The notes under the pieces: generated by a model
The model's database searches: none
What the model was told of the DNA's origin: nothing
What the model saw: only the letters and a program-made list of their open reading frames with translations
Shown: positions 1-10,060 of the stretch, piece after piece
Layout: each line of letters opens with the position of its first letter
Position numbering within the stretch: position 1 is the first letter of the stretch
NCBI RefSeq assembly: GCF_000340215.1
Contig: NW_006921536.1
Coordinates: forward strand, 2,195,582 to 2,259,581
Length of the DNA: 64,000 bases
Source: Pseudocercospora fijiensis CIRAD86
Lineage: Eukaryota > Ascomycota > Dothideomycetes > Mycosphaerellales > Mycosphaerellaceae
Direction of reading: 5' to 3'
Translations under genes and position numbers: made by a program

Positions 1-111
1 TTAATACTTATAGTTGTTGCCCTCTTTTGCTTTTACTTTGTCTATTATATTACTCTTTTGCCTTCGATTAATGTTACTATAACTTTATTCCTTTGCTTTT
101 GTTTTTCCTAG
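1..111 (+). pseudogene. end of small hydrophobic ORF (R1 copy)
   Basis: Frame 1 reads a strongly hydrophobic stretch rich in Leu, Ile, Val and Phe that matches the C-terminal half of the ORF at 60089-60334. The N-terminal half is outside the window. Conservation between two recent copies does not by itself prove a protein. Confidence 0.35.
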
Positions 112-1015
112 ATAGAACTATACGAGGCGCATTTTCCTAATAATACCCCGGGGGTAGCATTAGGAAAATAGCCGAACCTAACCCTCTACCCTTCTAGGAC
201 TACTTCTCTCTAGATTTCTAGACTCTAGCGACTACCCTTAAGTAACAACGACAACAAGATACTCTACTAGAGGGTGTTCCTACCCTAATTAGCACTAGTT
301 ACGTAGGACACTAAGAAAGGGAGGATCCCTCTCCCTTCCTAGCTCTTAGATAGATATAGCAACCTAGGCCTATAGCCTCTAAGAATAGGGACCTTAGGCT
401 ATAAAGCTTAGTGTTTAGAAGAAGAAAGAAGGTAAACGCACGGACTACCTTTACGTACTTACTAATATAAAAGGTAATACTGTACCTACAATAGTAGTGC
501 TATAGGCTAATATATCGACGGATTAGCTACGCTAGGCCTAGGCGACTTGCTCCTCGTCGCCGAGTATCTCTAGAGAAAAGCTAATACTACCCCGGGGGTG
601 TTATTAGTCCCGCTAGCTTCACTACTATAGATTTCTACTAAGGACTCGAACTAACTAGTTATATTTCGAGTACGCGAGAATCTACGATAACTAAAGGTTA
701 ATAAAGGCGCGTAGTCGCTACTAGCAATTAGCTAGATCGATTGTCAAACTTTAGCCTACCCTAATAATAAAGAAGTCTCGTATATAGCTTTACTTTCATA
801 TATAGCCGTTACCCGTTTGCTTTACTAGCGCGGAATATACGGACTACGTTACCTTCGCACTATATTTAAAGCGAGCTTCCTAAGCTCCTTCTTCTACTCG
901 GTTACTAACTAACTCGCTACCGCCTAAAACCCCCCTTCTATCTAAACCCTTTAATTATTATTATTAAGCAACGAATACACTTTGCAAACTCGTTTCTAAA
1001 CCGCCTCGGTCGACT
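112..1015 (+). other. spacer between pol and third ORF of R1, no gene seen
   Basis: No convincing reading frame. It contains two copies of a CCCCGGGG-centred palindrome (about 132-168 and 581-607). It corresponds to 60335-61253 in R1b. Confidence 0.5.
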
Positions 1016-3774
1016 ATGTCTTCCGGCGCCTCGAATCCGCTAGGCGCTAGTAGTAGCAACGACCTACCTGCCTCTATTAACCTAAGCCTAGCCGCCCTAG
1101 TTCCGATCGAAGCCCTATCCGATAGCGCCTTAGCTGCTACAACTAGCCTCGAGCACTGCTTCTAGATCGTTACCGCCCTTAAAGACCCTTAAGAGAAGAT
1201 CTAGAACGCTCGCACCCTGCTACGCGTTATTAATAGGAATATTAAGAAGGCTACTATCTTAGTTGCATATAGTATAAACAACTTGCGTTAGTCTATCGGT
1301 AAGCGTATCTTTAAGCGCGAGGTTCTTAACGATATAGATATCGAACAAGCCTTTCCTATCGTCTATAGCCTCGAGATAGCCGGCACCTAGATTCGTTTAC
1401 GCTTTAAGACCCTCGACTAGGCCTTCGAACATTAGGGAGGACTAAGCAGTCTTCCTAAGAGCCTTGTTAACTTCGCCTATAGTAGACAAGAGCGTACTAA
1501 GCAGGTCTCTTCGTTCGTTAATAAGTACAAGGTCCGTCGTTAAGGCGCCGAGCACCTCTCCCGTACTATAATCTATCGCGTATCTACCGCTAGTAAGAAG
1601 GTAGGCAAGCAGTTACTTAACTTGTCCTTTGCGCTTAACGACTTTACGATAGCCTACTAGAAGAAGCACTACGATAGATTGTCTAGGTCGATCTTAACGT
1701 ATAGACAACTAAGGATCTACTAAAGGAGAAGGGCTATCGCATTAATAGTATAGGTTTTATTATTAAAGGTTAAGAGGCTCCTATCGTTAATGTCCTTAAA
1801 CGCAAGGCTCTTCGCCTAGAAACAGAGGCCGACACGGCTGCTAGTCTTACGCTCGCTATAGAAATGTAGGCTAAAGATCGTCGCTCGACCTGTAACCGCA
1901 AGGTCTCTTAAGAAGTTTAAGACGAGCGCGCTAAGGCCGAAGTAGCGCGCAAGAAGGCATTGTATACTCGCTAGGCCCTCCGCAAGGCTACTAAGAAGTA
2001 CAGCGCCCCTTCTAGTGCTAACTATAGTACTAACTATAGTAACTCGGATGTTAATATACTAGATATACTACTAGAAGATGTCTCCTCCGAAGGCTCCTTT
2101 AGCGAGCGTAGAGATAGGGGGCTCTCGCCGATCCTATTAACTAAGAATATCTATAGTTCTTATAAGGGCGACTCTATTACGCACCTTATTACTAACATCG
2201 ATATAGTTCCTAAAGCCGATATAGGCAAAGCTCCTACTGCCCTATCTATCTATTAGTAGCTCGACGACCTTAGCAAGCTAGGTAAAGAGCGGTTTACTAT
2301 ATATACTAACTATATTAAGAAGGCTGCTAAGATCTGTAGTCTCTATACTAGTGCTAAGGCGAGTGTCCTCGTCGGTCGCCTATTAAAGATTAGTCGCGAG
2401 GTTGCTAATAAGGATGCCTTTACTACCCTTAAGACTAGTTATGCTAACTAGTTTCCTAGACGACCTACTACCGCCCCGACCTCCCTAGGACTCTACGTAT
2501 TCAACCCTACTAGTACTGTTACTCGCGATCTTACGCTAACTAAGCGTCGGTATAAGTTAATTACTAGCATTCTCGGCTAAGGCACTTCCTTCGACCGCTT
2601 TCGTTAGACTAGCAATGCTATCTTCCCTCGAGTCTTCGGTTAGATATAGTCGCCTCGCGGAGCGTACCTTCCTCTTATCGTCGACCTAATATAGGAGGAG
2701 TTTCGCATGTTCTTTTAGCATATACGTAAACTGCCTAAGTTTAAGTAGGAAGGCCGCAATGCCCTTTAAACCTATAGAGTAAGCAACTAAATCGTCCGTT
2801 AGCATCCCGCCTTATAGCTCTTAGCCGTTGCCCTTCGACCTAATTACATATATAAGCTTATCTCCGTCCCTAAGCCTACTAAGTACTTTAAGGTAGGTAA
2901 TAGCGGTTATAAGAACTGCCCTACTAAGGAGACTTCTCGTCTCGGACAAGATATAGTTAAGCTCGCAGCTAGTAAGGGTACTAGCTATCTGCGCATTAAG
3001 GTTTCTCTTATATCTGAAGATAAGACCGCCTATTTAACTATTATCGAGGGCATATACGAACTAGAGGTCTTCGAGAACTAGGTTAAGAAGCTTAATGCCC
3101 GTAGCCTAGTTCTACTAAACAAGATTAGCAAGCTTACTAATAAGCACCTTACTAACGACGACCTCGGTTATATATTCGATAGTTAGCCTAACGAAGGCGA
3201 GGTAGCTTAGTAGATCCTTAACCCTCTAAAGGAATACGAGGTCTCTATTTAGATGCTATACCTTCCGTATAGTAATCTAAAGCCCGAGAGCGACTATATA
3301 TTAATCGACCTAGGCTACTCTCGTATTATCGACGGCACTAAGATTAAAGGCTACGACAACTTAACCGTCTCTAAGGTTGCTAAGGCGTACCGCAATCTAA
3401 CCGCCCTTCTAGGTTCTAACACCTTCGTACTATTTGCCTTCCCTGCCGCTATCTTAGTCGAAGGCCTTAGTTGCATTTCCGATGCCCTAGTTAGCAGAAT
3501 TCCTTAGTTAAGTTACGTTATTTAGAACGAAGTTAAACAAATCCTCTAGTTTAGTAAGGAGGAGCTTAAGGACTATCTACGCGAGTAGGAGAACGCTATA
3601 TAGGAGAAGGCTACTAACCTCCTCGTTACTTAAGCTTACTACGAGGCCGAGTACTTTAGTACTAACAGCTTTAACACCTATAGAGGAGTTTTAGAGAACC
3701 GCCTAGCTAATGAGGTTATTGCTAGTAAGGATTACGGTATATTAAAGTAGCAGTAAGTCGGTATAGTAGACTAA
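1016..3774 (+). pseudogene. long third ORF downstream of pol, unknown function (R1 copy)
   Basis: Starts ATG at 1016 (first residues MSSGASNPLG) and runs about 915 codons to TAA at 3772-3774. Stops inside it sit at Gln and Trp positions, as expected from RIP. A one-base deletion near 1676, seen against R1b (GATAG here, GATGCG there), shifts the frame, so this copy is broken beyond RIP. The translation is charged and helical in character, with a Lys/Arg/Ala-rich stretch about residues 270-340 and a short Thr-Asn-Tyr-Ser repeat (two units here, four in R1b). I see no transmembrane helix, zinc knuckle or enzyme motif. It lies where retroviruses carry env, but nothing shows it is an envelope gene. 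Confidence 0.72.
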
Positions 3775-3814
3775 TTGCTTAGGATTGTTTTTGTATGTTA
3801 ATAGATTCTAGGAA

Positions 3815-3841
3815 CAATGCTACCCCGGGGGTATTATTAGG
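3815..3841. repeat. CCCCGGGG-centred palindrome, third R1 copy
   Basis: Imperfect palindrome of the form AATRCTACCCCGGGGGTAKYATT, just downstream of the third ORF. The same motif recurs at about 132, 581, 46074, 48808, 55576, 56343, 60355 and 60807. Confidence 0.75.
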
Positions 3842-3933
3842 AGTTTCTGAAAAATGGCCTAGCTAAAGATGCCTAAGGCAACTACATACCTGTTTGTTTT
3901 TAGCGCAATGTGAAGCGTGTCTAGTTAGATACG

Positions 3934-3947
3934 AAGAAAGGGAGGGA
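3934..3947 (+). promoter_or_regulatory. polypurine tract of R1
   Basis: The purine run AAGAAAGGGAGGGA sits immediately before the 3' LTR, the expected site for plus-strand DNA priming in an LTR retrotransposon. It confirms the + orientation. Confidence 0.75.
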
Positions 3948-4227
3948 TATTGGCTAGTAACCGGCCCTATACACCTAGGCTGAGTTTTAAGCCTATATAA
4001 GAGGCCTCCTTCTATATTGTAGATAGAGCACTAACCTCGTATAGCACATTGTTTATATTACACTTCTATAATGCCTATGTTGCAGGGCTCTAGTTATTAG
4101 CCTAAGCAACCGTCTTATTATCCTATTATGCTAAACATAGCTGCCTATATTGCTATAGGTTATGTTACCCTCGGTAGCCTATACTATTACTGCTAGTAGT
4201 AGTAGTGGTTTTGGTTTCCGTCCTTTA
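3948..4227 (+). repeat. 3' LTR of R1 (280 bp)
   Basis: Matches 45146-45425 end to end, both 280 bp. Starts TATTGGCTAG and ends GTCCTTTA; the termini were probably TG...CA before RIP. A candidate TATA box (CTATATAAGAGG) lies near 3992. The right target-site duplication would be GTAAG at 4228-4232; its partner is outside the window. Confidence 0.9.
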
Positions 4228-4512
4228 GTAAGTATAAACCCGTAGGCTCGGAAAGAGGGCTAATAATCTCTAGATCTTACTGGTCTTCTAGACGAATTCG
4301 GAGACGATATTCTCGCTATATAGTAGCGGTTAGAGCCTAAGTTTCTAACGATAGCGTCGGTCGCTCGGGACGTCCTCGCTATCCCGAGCGTAGGTATAGG
4401 CTATAAGAGGTCTTTTAGTATCGCTCGTTACTAGGGCCGCTTTAATCGAATATACTCGCCTACTACCTTCGAATCTATTATAGTATTCCGATACTATCTC
4501 CTCTACTAGAAT
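4228..4512 (+). pseudogene. hAT-A transposase, C-terminal dimerisation region, part 1
   Basis: Begins exactly at the GTAAGT donor of a 46-bp intron (compare 26957-27002). The next exon reads the hAT C-terminal dimerisation (hATC) motif, with residues ARDVLAIPS followed by a Ser-Phe-Ser-Ile-Ala-Arg segment. TAG codons stand at Trp/Gln positions. The exon is cut at 4512 by the R2 insertion and resumes at 17694. The 5' coding part lies left of the window because R1 inserted at the exon/intron boundary. Confidence 0.8.
4508..4512 (+). repeat. left TSD of R2 (AGAAT)
   Basis: AGAAT precedes the left LTR and is repeated after the right LTR at 17689-17693. The uninterrupted site in hAT-B, about 27236-27245, has a single AGAAT followed by CGCTAAGG. 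Confidence 0.95.
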
Positions 4513-4700
4513 TGCTAGGCATACGGTCATAGTACGAAGGTATCGTAACGGTTATGCGGTGCAAAAGTTGATACCTTCTCTAAGGTGCCGCGAGGCAAGC
4601 TATCTATATAATAGTCCTACTATTAGTAGCAATAGCGACCGCAGCGGTCGATAGTGACCGCTGCCTGCTATCGTACATGCAATAGTATTATATCGTAACA
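4513..4700 (-). repeat. R2 3' LTR (left in window, 188 bp)
   Basis: Starts TGCTAGGCAT and ends TATCGTAACA, intact TG...CA termini. It nearly matches 17501-17688. Contains an inverted repeat around ATAGCGACCGCAGCGGTCG. Confidence 0.95.
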
Positions 4701-4722
4701 GCCTCCCCCCCTACAAAAAAGG
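4701..4722 (-). promoter_or_regulatory. R2 polypurine tract
   Basis: Read on the minus strand this is a T-run, then GTAGGGGGGG and AGGC, directly next to the LTR. It marks the 3' end of R2's internal region and fixes the minus orientation. Confidence 0.75.
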
Positions 4723-4779
4723 TCGGCACTATCTATAGTGTCTTAAAACAAAGGTCCTTAGCAGGCCGCACCGTAGGAA

Positions 4780-7700
4780 GGTTTGAGGCAAAAGAGCGTA
4801 ATAGCGTCGCATAAAGGCTAAGCCTAAACAGTATACTAGAACGGTAATGCTAGGTGCAGAATCGTGTCTCTCTAGTAATAACTGCGTCGGTTTTATGCCT
4901 GCTTATTGCGACGGTTACGAAGGGCGTCGCGTAAGCTAGTCGGTGTAGTCTAAACCGCCTTTAGCTGCGGCTACGGCGCGACGGTCTTTATAGTCTTGTT
5001 ATCGGATAGCGAGGTGTTAACTGCGTCCGCTATAGCAGTAGCGCGGTCTAACTAATCGATAGGGATATTAGGGAAGTCGGCACCTAGTAATAGTAGCGTG
5101 TCGGCGTCGCGTATAGCATCGTATAGCTTGAAGTAGTCGGCTATCTATGCGTTAAGCTTCGCGATCTCATCCTTAGTAGCATTGCCTTATACGCCGCCGA
5201 GCAGCTTAAAAGCGTCCTCGTAGATTAGGTATAGTATAGGGATTGCCTATTGCGGCGCGACGCGCAAGAAATCGTAGTAAAGATAGGTTAGCGATAACGT
5301 AAGCGACTCCTTTAAGACCGTAGCGGAAAGACGACACTACTAGGCTATCTAGCGCTTAGTTGCTTCGCGGATCTATACCTTAGCTAGCATCTATTAAAGC
5401 TAGTATACCTCGGTTGCTACTAACTCGGACTAGCGCATATAGTAGAGAGCTTATAAGTTAAGCGTACGTACACCAATTGCCGTTACATTGTATTAGTATT
5501 GTCCGTAGGCGCCTATAGTGTTCTCTTATAGGGCGGGCAAAGGTAGCAAGCGTGTCGGAAGCGATAGGAGCTTGTGCTACAGCTACGCAACTGTGTTGTT
5601 AGGCGGTAGTAGCTAAGCCGCAACTAGAGCCTTCGTAGGCGTAGAGAATAGGTTAGACGGTAGCGGCATCTTCGACGGTAGGCGAGGCGCTAAGAACGGG
5701 CTAGCGGTTAGCTTCTAGCGAGTGTTTAACTTAGTCGATAGTAATACGCGCGAGGAATTTAGCTAGATCGCCTTAGTTAGCGGGGCAACGGCCGGAGGTT
5801 GCGGCTTAGCCCGAGTCGCGAGCTTAGGAGGGATGATTTTACTAAAGAGGCGCGCGTTAGTAAGGTCGGTCTCGTCTAGCGAGTAGTCGGGTAACGGTAC
5901 TAGGAATGCGCCTATAGGATCCTAAGTATAGTCGATATTATATTACTAGTGATTCTTATTCGTTACTATCTCATCGTACTTAAAAATAGTATTACCCTAT
6001 ATAACACGCTCCTAGACGCCTAAAGGATCGAAGACTAGATCGGTAGCGGCCGTCTGCGGCAACTTATAGAACTATAGCGTTAGCGCGGGCTGCAATCTAT
6101 TAGGGATAGCGCCGTCCTTAAGCGTCTAGATATAGGCGATAAAGGTAGATAAGGCGTATACCGGATCGATCTACGTTAGCTAGCAGACTAGGCCGAAGTC
6201 TACCGGGCACTAACGGTTAAGGAGTAGTAGAGGCATACCTTTGCCCTTATTGGCGGCGTAGGTACCGTTCTAGTAGCGACCGCTACCTGTAAGCTAAGCG
6301 TACTGTTCCGTACGCGACGTATTAGTAGCCTTCGTGTCCGTAAGCGCCTTATTAGTGCAGAGGGCGGATATATAGCCCTCGCCGCGGAGCGTATAGGCGT
6401 TGCGGACCGTAATATACCGCTAGGTATAAGCGACGACGTCCTAGGTAATAGCTAGGCGACCTAGGTTGCGACGGTGTAGGTAGGGCAGACTACTAGAGTT
6501 CAGGGAGGACTTATACCACTTGTAGAGCTATATAGCCGACTAGGCACTAAGCTCTATACCGATTAGTAGCAGCTAAACGGTATAGTCCTTAAGCTAGGAG
6601 TCTAGTAGAGGCAGGCGCACTATTAAGAGTCGTCCGGTAGCTACTATCTATAAGAATTAGACTTCGCCGTAGGTAGTTAGGTCGATCTTATAATGCTTAG
6701 TCGCTCCGACGTGTTTACTAATAGGTCGCTTGCCCGTCTTTTAGTATTCCTTACCGTAATCGCGGTAGGAGACATCCTTACCGTTCTCGCTACGCTTATA
6801 TAGGACCGGGTAACCGCCTACTATAATGCTATCGCGATGTTCTTTTAGGACGAAGCGGTAGAACTACTCTTATACGAGGTCGACCGTCTATAGGAAGTGC
6901 AAGATAGCGCGTACTATAAGACCGACGGCTCTATTACGGATTAGAGACGGTGCTAGCTAGAATCGTAAGTCGCCGGTATAGATACTTAAGCCGAGGAAGT
7001 TCTCGCGTAAGCGGGTAATGTTTGCTAGGAGTCGGTACTATAACTTCGCGTAGTAGAAAGTAATAGTTAGTAGAAAATTCGTATCGAGGTTAGCTAGGTT
7101 AGGAAGCTCCTTCAATTCGCCCGCCGTTATAAGCGCTACGTACTCGCTAAAGCGTATCGCGTAAATCTCCTACTACGTATCGTAACCGTCCGAGTAGAGG
7201 TCGGTCCTAAAGATAGAGTATTTACGAGCGAGATCGTCGTTTACGATTCGGAAGGAGTACGGTTACGTAAAGAGTAGGTTTTTAAAATCGGTAACTGGCT
7301 TACCTATATACTAATACAATTCGCGTAGAATCTAGAAGCGCCGATCGCTAGCTATAAGGTACAGATAATATAGGTAATACTAAAGCCTTACTAAATAGTG
7401 TTCGACTATTCGCTTGCGTAGGCGTAGGCGAAAGAGATTAGGTAGCCGACCGTTAGCGTCCTTAGCGTGCGCGTTACGTACGAGCTTCGCGGCCTAGACA
7501 AAGCGTACGTCTCTATTCTTATTGCGCTCTATAGGATTAGCGGCGATTAGCGCATCGACTTTCTTATTACAGTCCTCGTACTCTACGTACTACCGGATTG
7601 CAGCTTGTTCGGGCGTCTCGTTAGCGCGAAGGAGACGCTTATTAATCAAAGTCTAGCGCGCGCGCTAGCCTCGAAGCCGCTACCGCTCGAACTTAAGTTC

Positions 7701-10060
7701 TTTAGGGGATAGGACCGGAGGTTCCTTAAAAACCGACTCGATCGGAGTAGCTAGGAGCTTAGGAGGAGCTAGTGCGGGCGCTTGTAGCGAGCCGTTACTC
7801 GGCGCCTACGTTAGGGAGGCGGTTGCCTATAGTAGCGGTAAATTAGGAAGTATACGCGCTAGCGGAGATAGTAATTCTAGTAAAGCCGGTCGATTTGCGG
7901 GTATTATTAACGGTAGTGCCGATTCTAAAGCCGAAGGCGTATTAAGAGGCTACGCGCTAACGGGATCAATCGGGCCGCTTTCCGTACCGTTAGCCGGGCT
8001 ACTAGACGCGTAGGTAGCGGCGTCTCGGTAAAGGGCAAAGAAGCCCGGCACGATGTCCTATAGCTTCTCGGCCTCTAGGATCTCGACCTGTAACGCTTTG
8101 CCCTTCTAAACAAACTCCTATTTACCTAAATAGTGCGGCGGAGGGTCGTCGTTGTCGATAAAGTAGTCGGCTATAGCCTTATAGAGCGCTCGGCCCGTCT
8201 GTCGGCCCTCGCCTAGCAACGCCTTCGCTAGCTCCGCTAACTATTTCTTCTTCGTAGTAAGCGCCGTAACCGCCTATATAAACGACTTCCTATCGAAAAC
8301 GTAATCTAAATTAACTACCGCGATAACCGCCGGTACGCAATATTTTAGAAAGGAAAATCGTCTAATATTAGAGAGCGGACAGTCTAGATTCGGAAGCACT
8401 ATCGACAGGCTAGCAATAGTCTAACGCTATATAGTACCAAACTCGCTACCCGGCGTCCCCTACGATTGCGGGCGAGCTATTACCTCGAGTAAGTCGAAAT
8501 CAGATCCGTCTATATTATTAGCCGGGGGCAACGGTGCCAAGCTCGCTATTAGCGTGTCGTTAATACGACTACGGCCTAAGAATAACGGTGCGTATCGCTG
8601 CAACAGTTGTCGGCCGGAGTCCGTTAATGCATAGTGCAATTCTATATCTAATCCGTCCTCGGTAAATATTAGGAAAGGCCGCATATGTCTATTCTTAGTA
8701 GCGTAGCTTAATACCGCCTAAACCTCGCCGGTGCTTAAACTGCCGTTAGTAGAAATAAGCGACAGCGCCTTACGAAAGGTCTATCGAAGATTGCCTTCCG
8801 CCGCGGCGAGGATCGCAAAGCCCTCTAACGTCTATACTAGGTTAATACCGTATTCCTCTAGACGCGTTTATTACGGGTTAAGCGTAGCGTTATCTATCTC
8901 CCTACGATACTCGCCGATCCAATCCGCTATTACGTCTTCTCTACCTGCCGAATCCTTTGTTAAGTTCTCTATATCCTCTAGCTTAGGCGTAGCCGTACGT
9001 ATCTCGACCGTAGCGCTAGGCGCTATATCCTTTCCGTTCGTTATATTCTTAAGCTTAGCCGCGAGCGTAGGAATCTCGATCGGGGTATCTAAGGCTATAT
9101 CCTCTCTACTCGTTACGGCCCTAGGCTCCGGCGCGGCTATACGATTCTCGACCGTTTCGTCTAATACCGCATCCTCCTTGTCCGTTACATTCTCTAGCTC
9201 CGGCGCGGCCGTACGACTCTCGACCGTAGTGTCTAACACTATATTCGCCTTATCCGTTAGGTCCTCTAGCTTAGGCGCGGCCGTATAATTCTTAACCGTA
9301 GTATCTAATACTGTATCCTTATTGCTTGCCTTACTCTCTAGCTTAGGCGTAGGCGTCGAGCCGGTAACAAACAAGGACTATCCGGCCGATCCTAGACTAT
9401 CTAATAGTAGCGGTTCCCCGCGAGGAGCGTTAATCTTACTATTCCCTATCGCGGTATCCTAAGGGTCTCGATCCTCGCTTCTACGATATTCCTTAGCTAT
9501 CGCTCCTTAGAGGAGGTCGAGCGTGTCGGCCTTACGGTATAGGCGAGACGCGCGCTATAACTCCGCCTCGTATAATGTAACGTTTAGGCGCTTACGTCGC
9601 GATCGGTACTATAGAAATTTTTACCGAAAAGCTACTGCTTTACGTTCCCCGCGATAGACGCGGTTATCGCTCTCGAGGGCCGTTTCTAATTGTCGTCGGT
9701 AATTAATAGAAAGCTCTCTTATCGTCCGGAAAGATCGATGCTAAATAAGGGATAGCCCGCGTCTACGTATAACGGTTGCCTAAGTAACGTAGTTACGATA
9801 ACGATATAAGGGCACGCTTAGGCGGATTACGACTCTAAAGGAGGAGTCGCGCCGTAGAGTCGTATCGATTTGCGACGAACCGCGAGGGATTGTCCGGCCT
9901 CGCCTTTATCGGCGGAGCTAGCAACTTCTAAAAAAGGCTAGCGAGCTCTCGTCCGCTTTACTACCCTACGGAGGGTACGGGATAGCGGTACCTCCTCTAG
10001 AGGGTATGCGTTATCGTAGATTTTGCGTAGATCGTCCGCGCCCGTTAAGTCGTCGACATT
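4780..10060 (-). pseudogene. R2 long 3' ORF after integrase, unknown function
   Basis: One minus-strand frame, in which 9374-8871 and 8684-8460 are the longest stop-free stretches, stays coding-like for about 5 kb with stops at Gln/Trp positions. It is in a different frame from the chromodomain-like end of pol near 10121, so it is a separate ORF or follows a frameshift. N-terminal part: Arg/Lys-rich helical sequence. Then about five 24-residue repeats (about 9365-9000). Then a Pro/Ala-rich linker near 7700-8000 and a long region with many Trp-to-stop sites, where the stretch SLDETDLTNARLF can be read. I recognise no family. The start codon is uncertain. Confidence 0.6.
9000..9365 (-). repeat. 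72-nt tandem repeats coding 24-residue units
   Basis: About five units on the minus strand, each built like VLDTTVESRTAAPELENVTD plus four charged residues. They diverge by substitutions but keep frame. An open antisense frame at 8731-9288 is a by-product of the repeat. Confidence 0.8.

Larger units (their letters stand above)
1..4227 (+). mobile_element. R1: 3' part of a Ty3 LTR retrotransposon (5' part left of window)
   Basis: Bases 1-3737 align almost colinearly with 60221-64000, so this is a second copy of the R1b family. It holds the end of a small hydrophobic ORF, a spacer, a long third ORF, a polypurine tract and a complete 280-bp 3' LTR. The LTR is followed at 4228 by GTAAG, the start of a hAT intron, so R1 sits inside hAT-A. 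The two copies differ mostly by C/T and G/A changes at CpA/TpG, as expected from RIP. Gag, protease, RT and integrase of this copy lie outside the window; the family assignment rests on R1b. Confidence 0.88.

Noticed and set aside
4345..4530. Minus-strand 61-codon ORF
   Set aside because: Antisense to the hAT dimerisation exon and runs across the R2 insertion boundary.
8731..9288. Long plus-strand open frame
   Set aside because: It is antisense to the in-frame 24-residue repeats of R2's third ORF and has repeat-derived Ser/Ala composition only.
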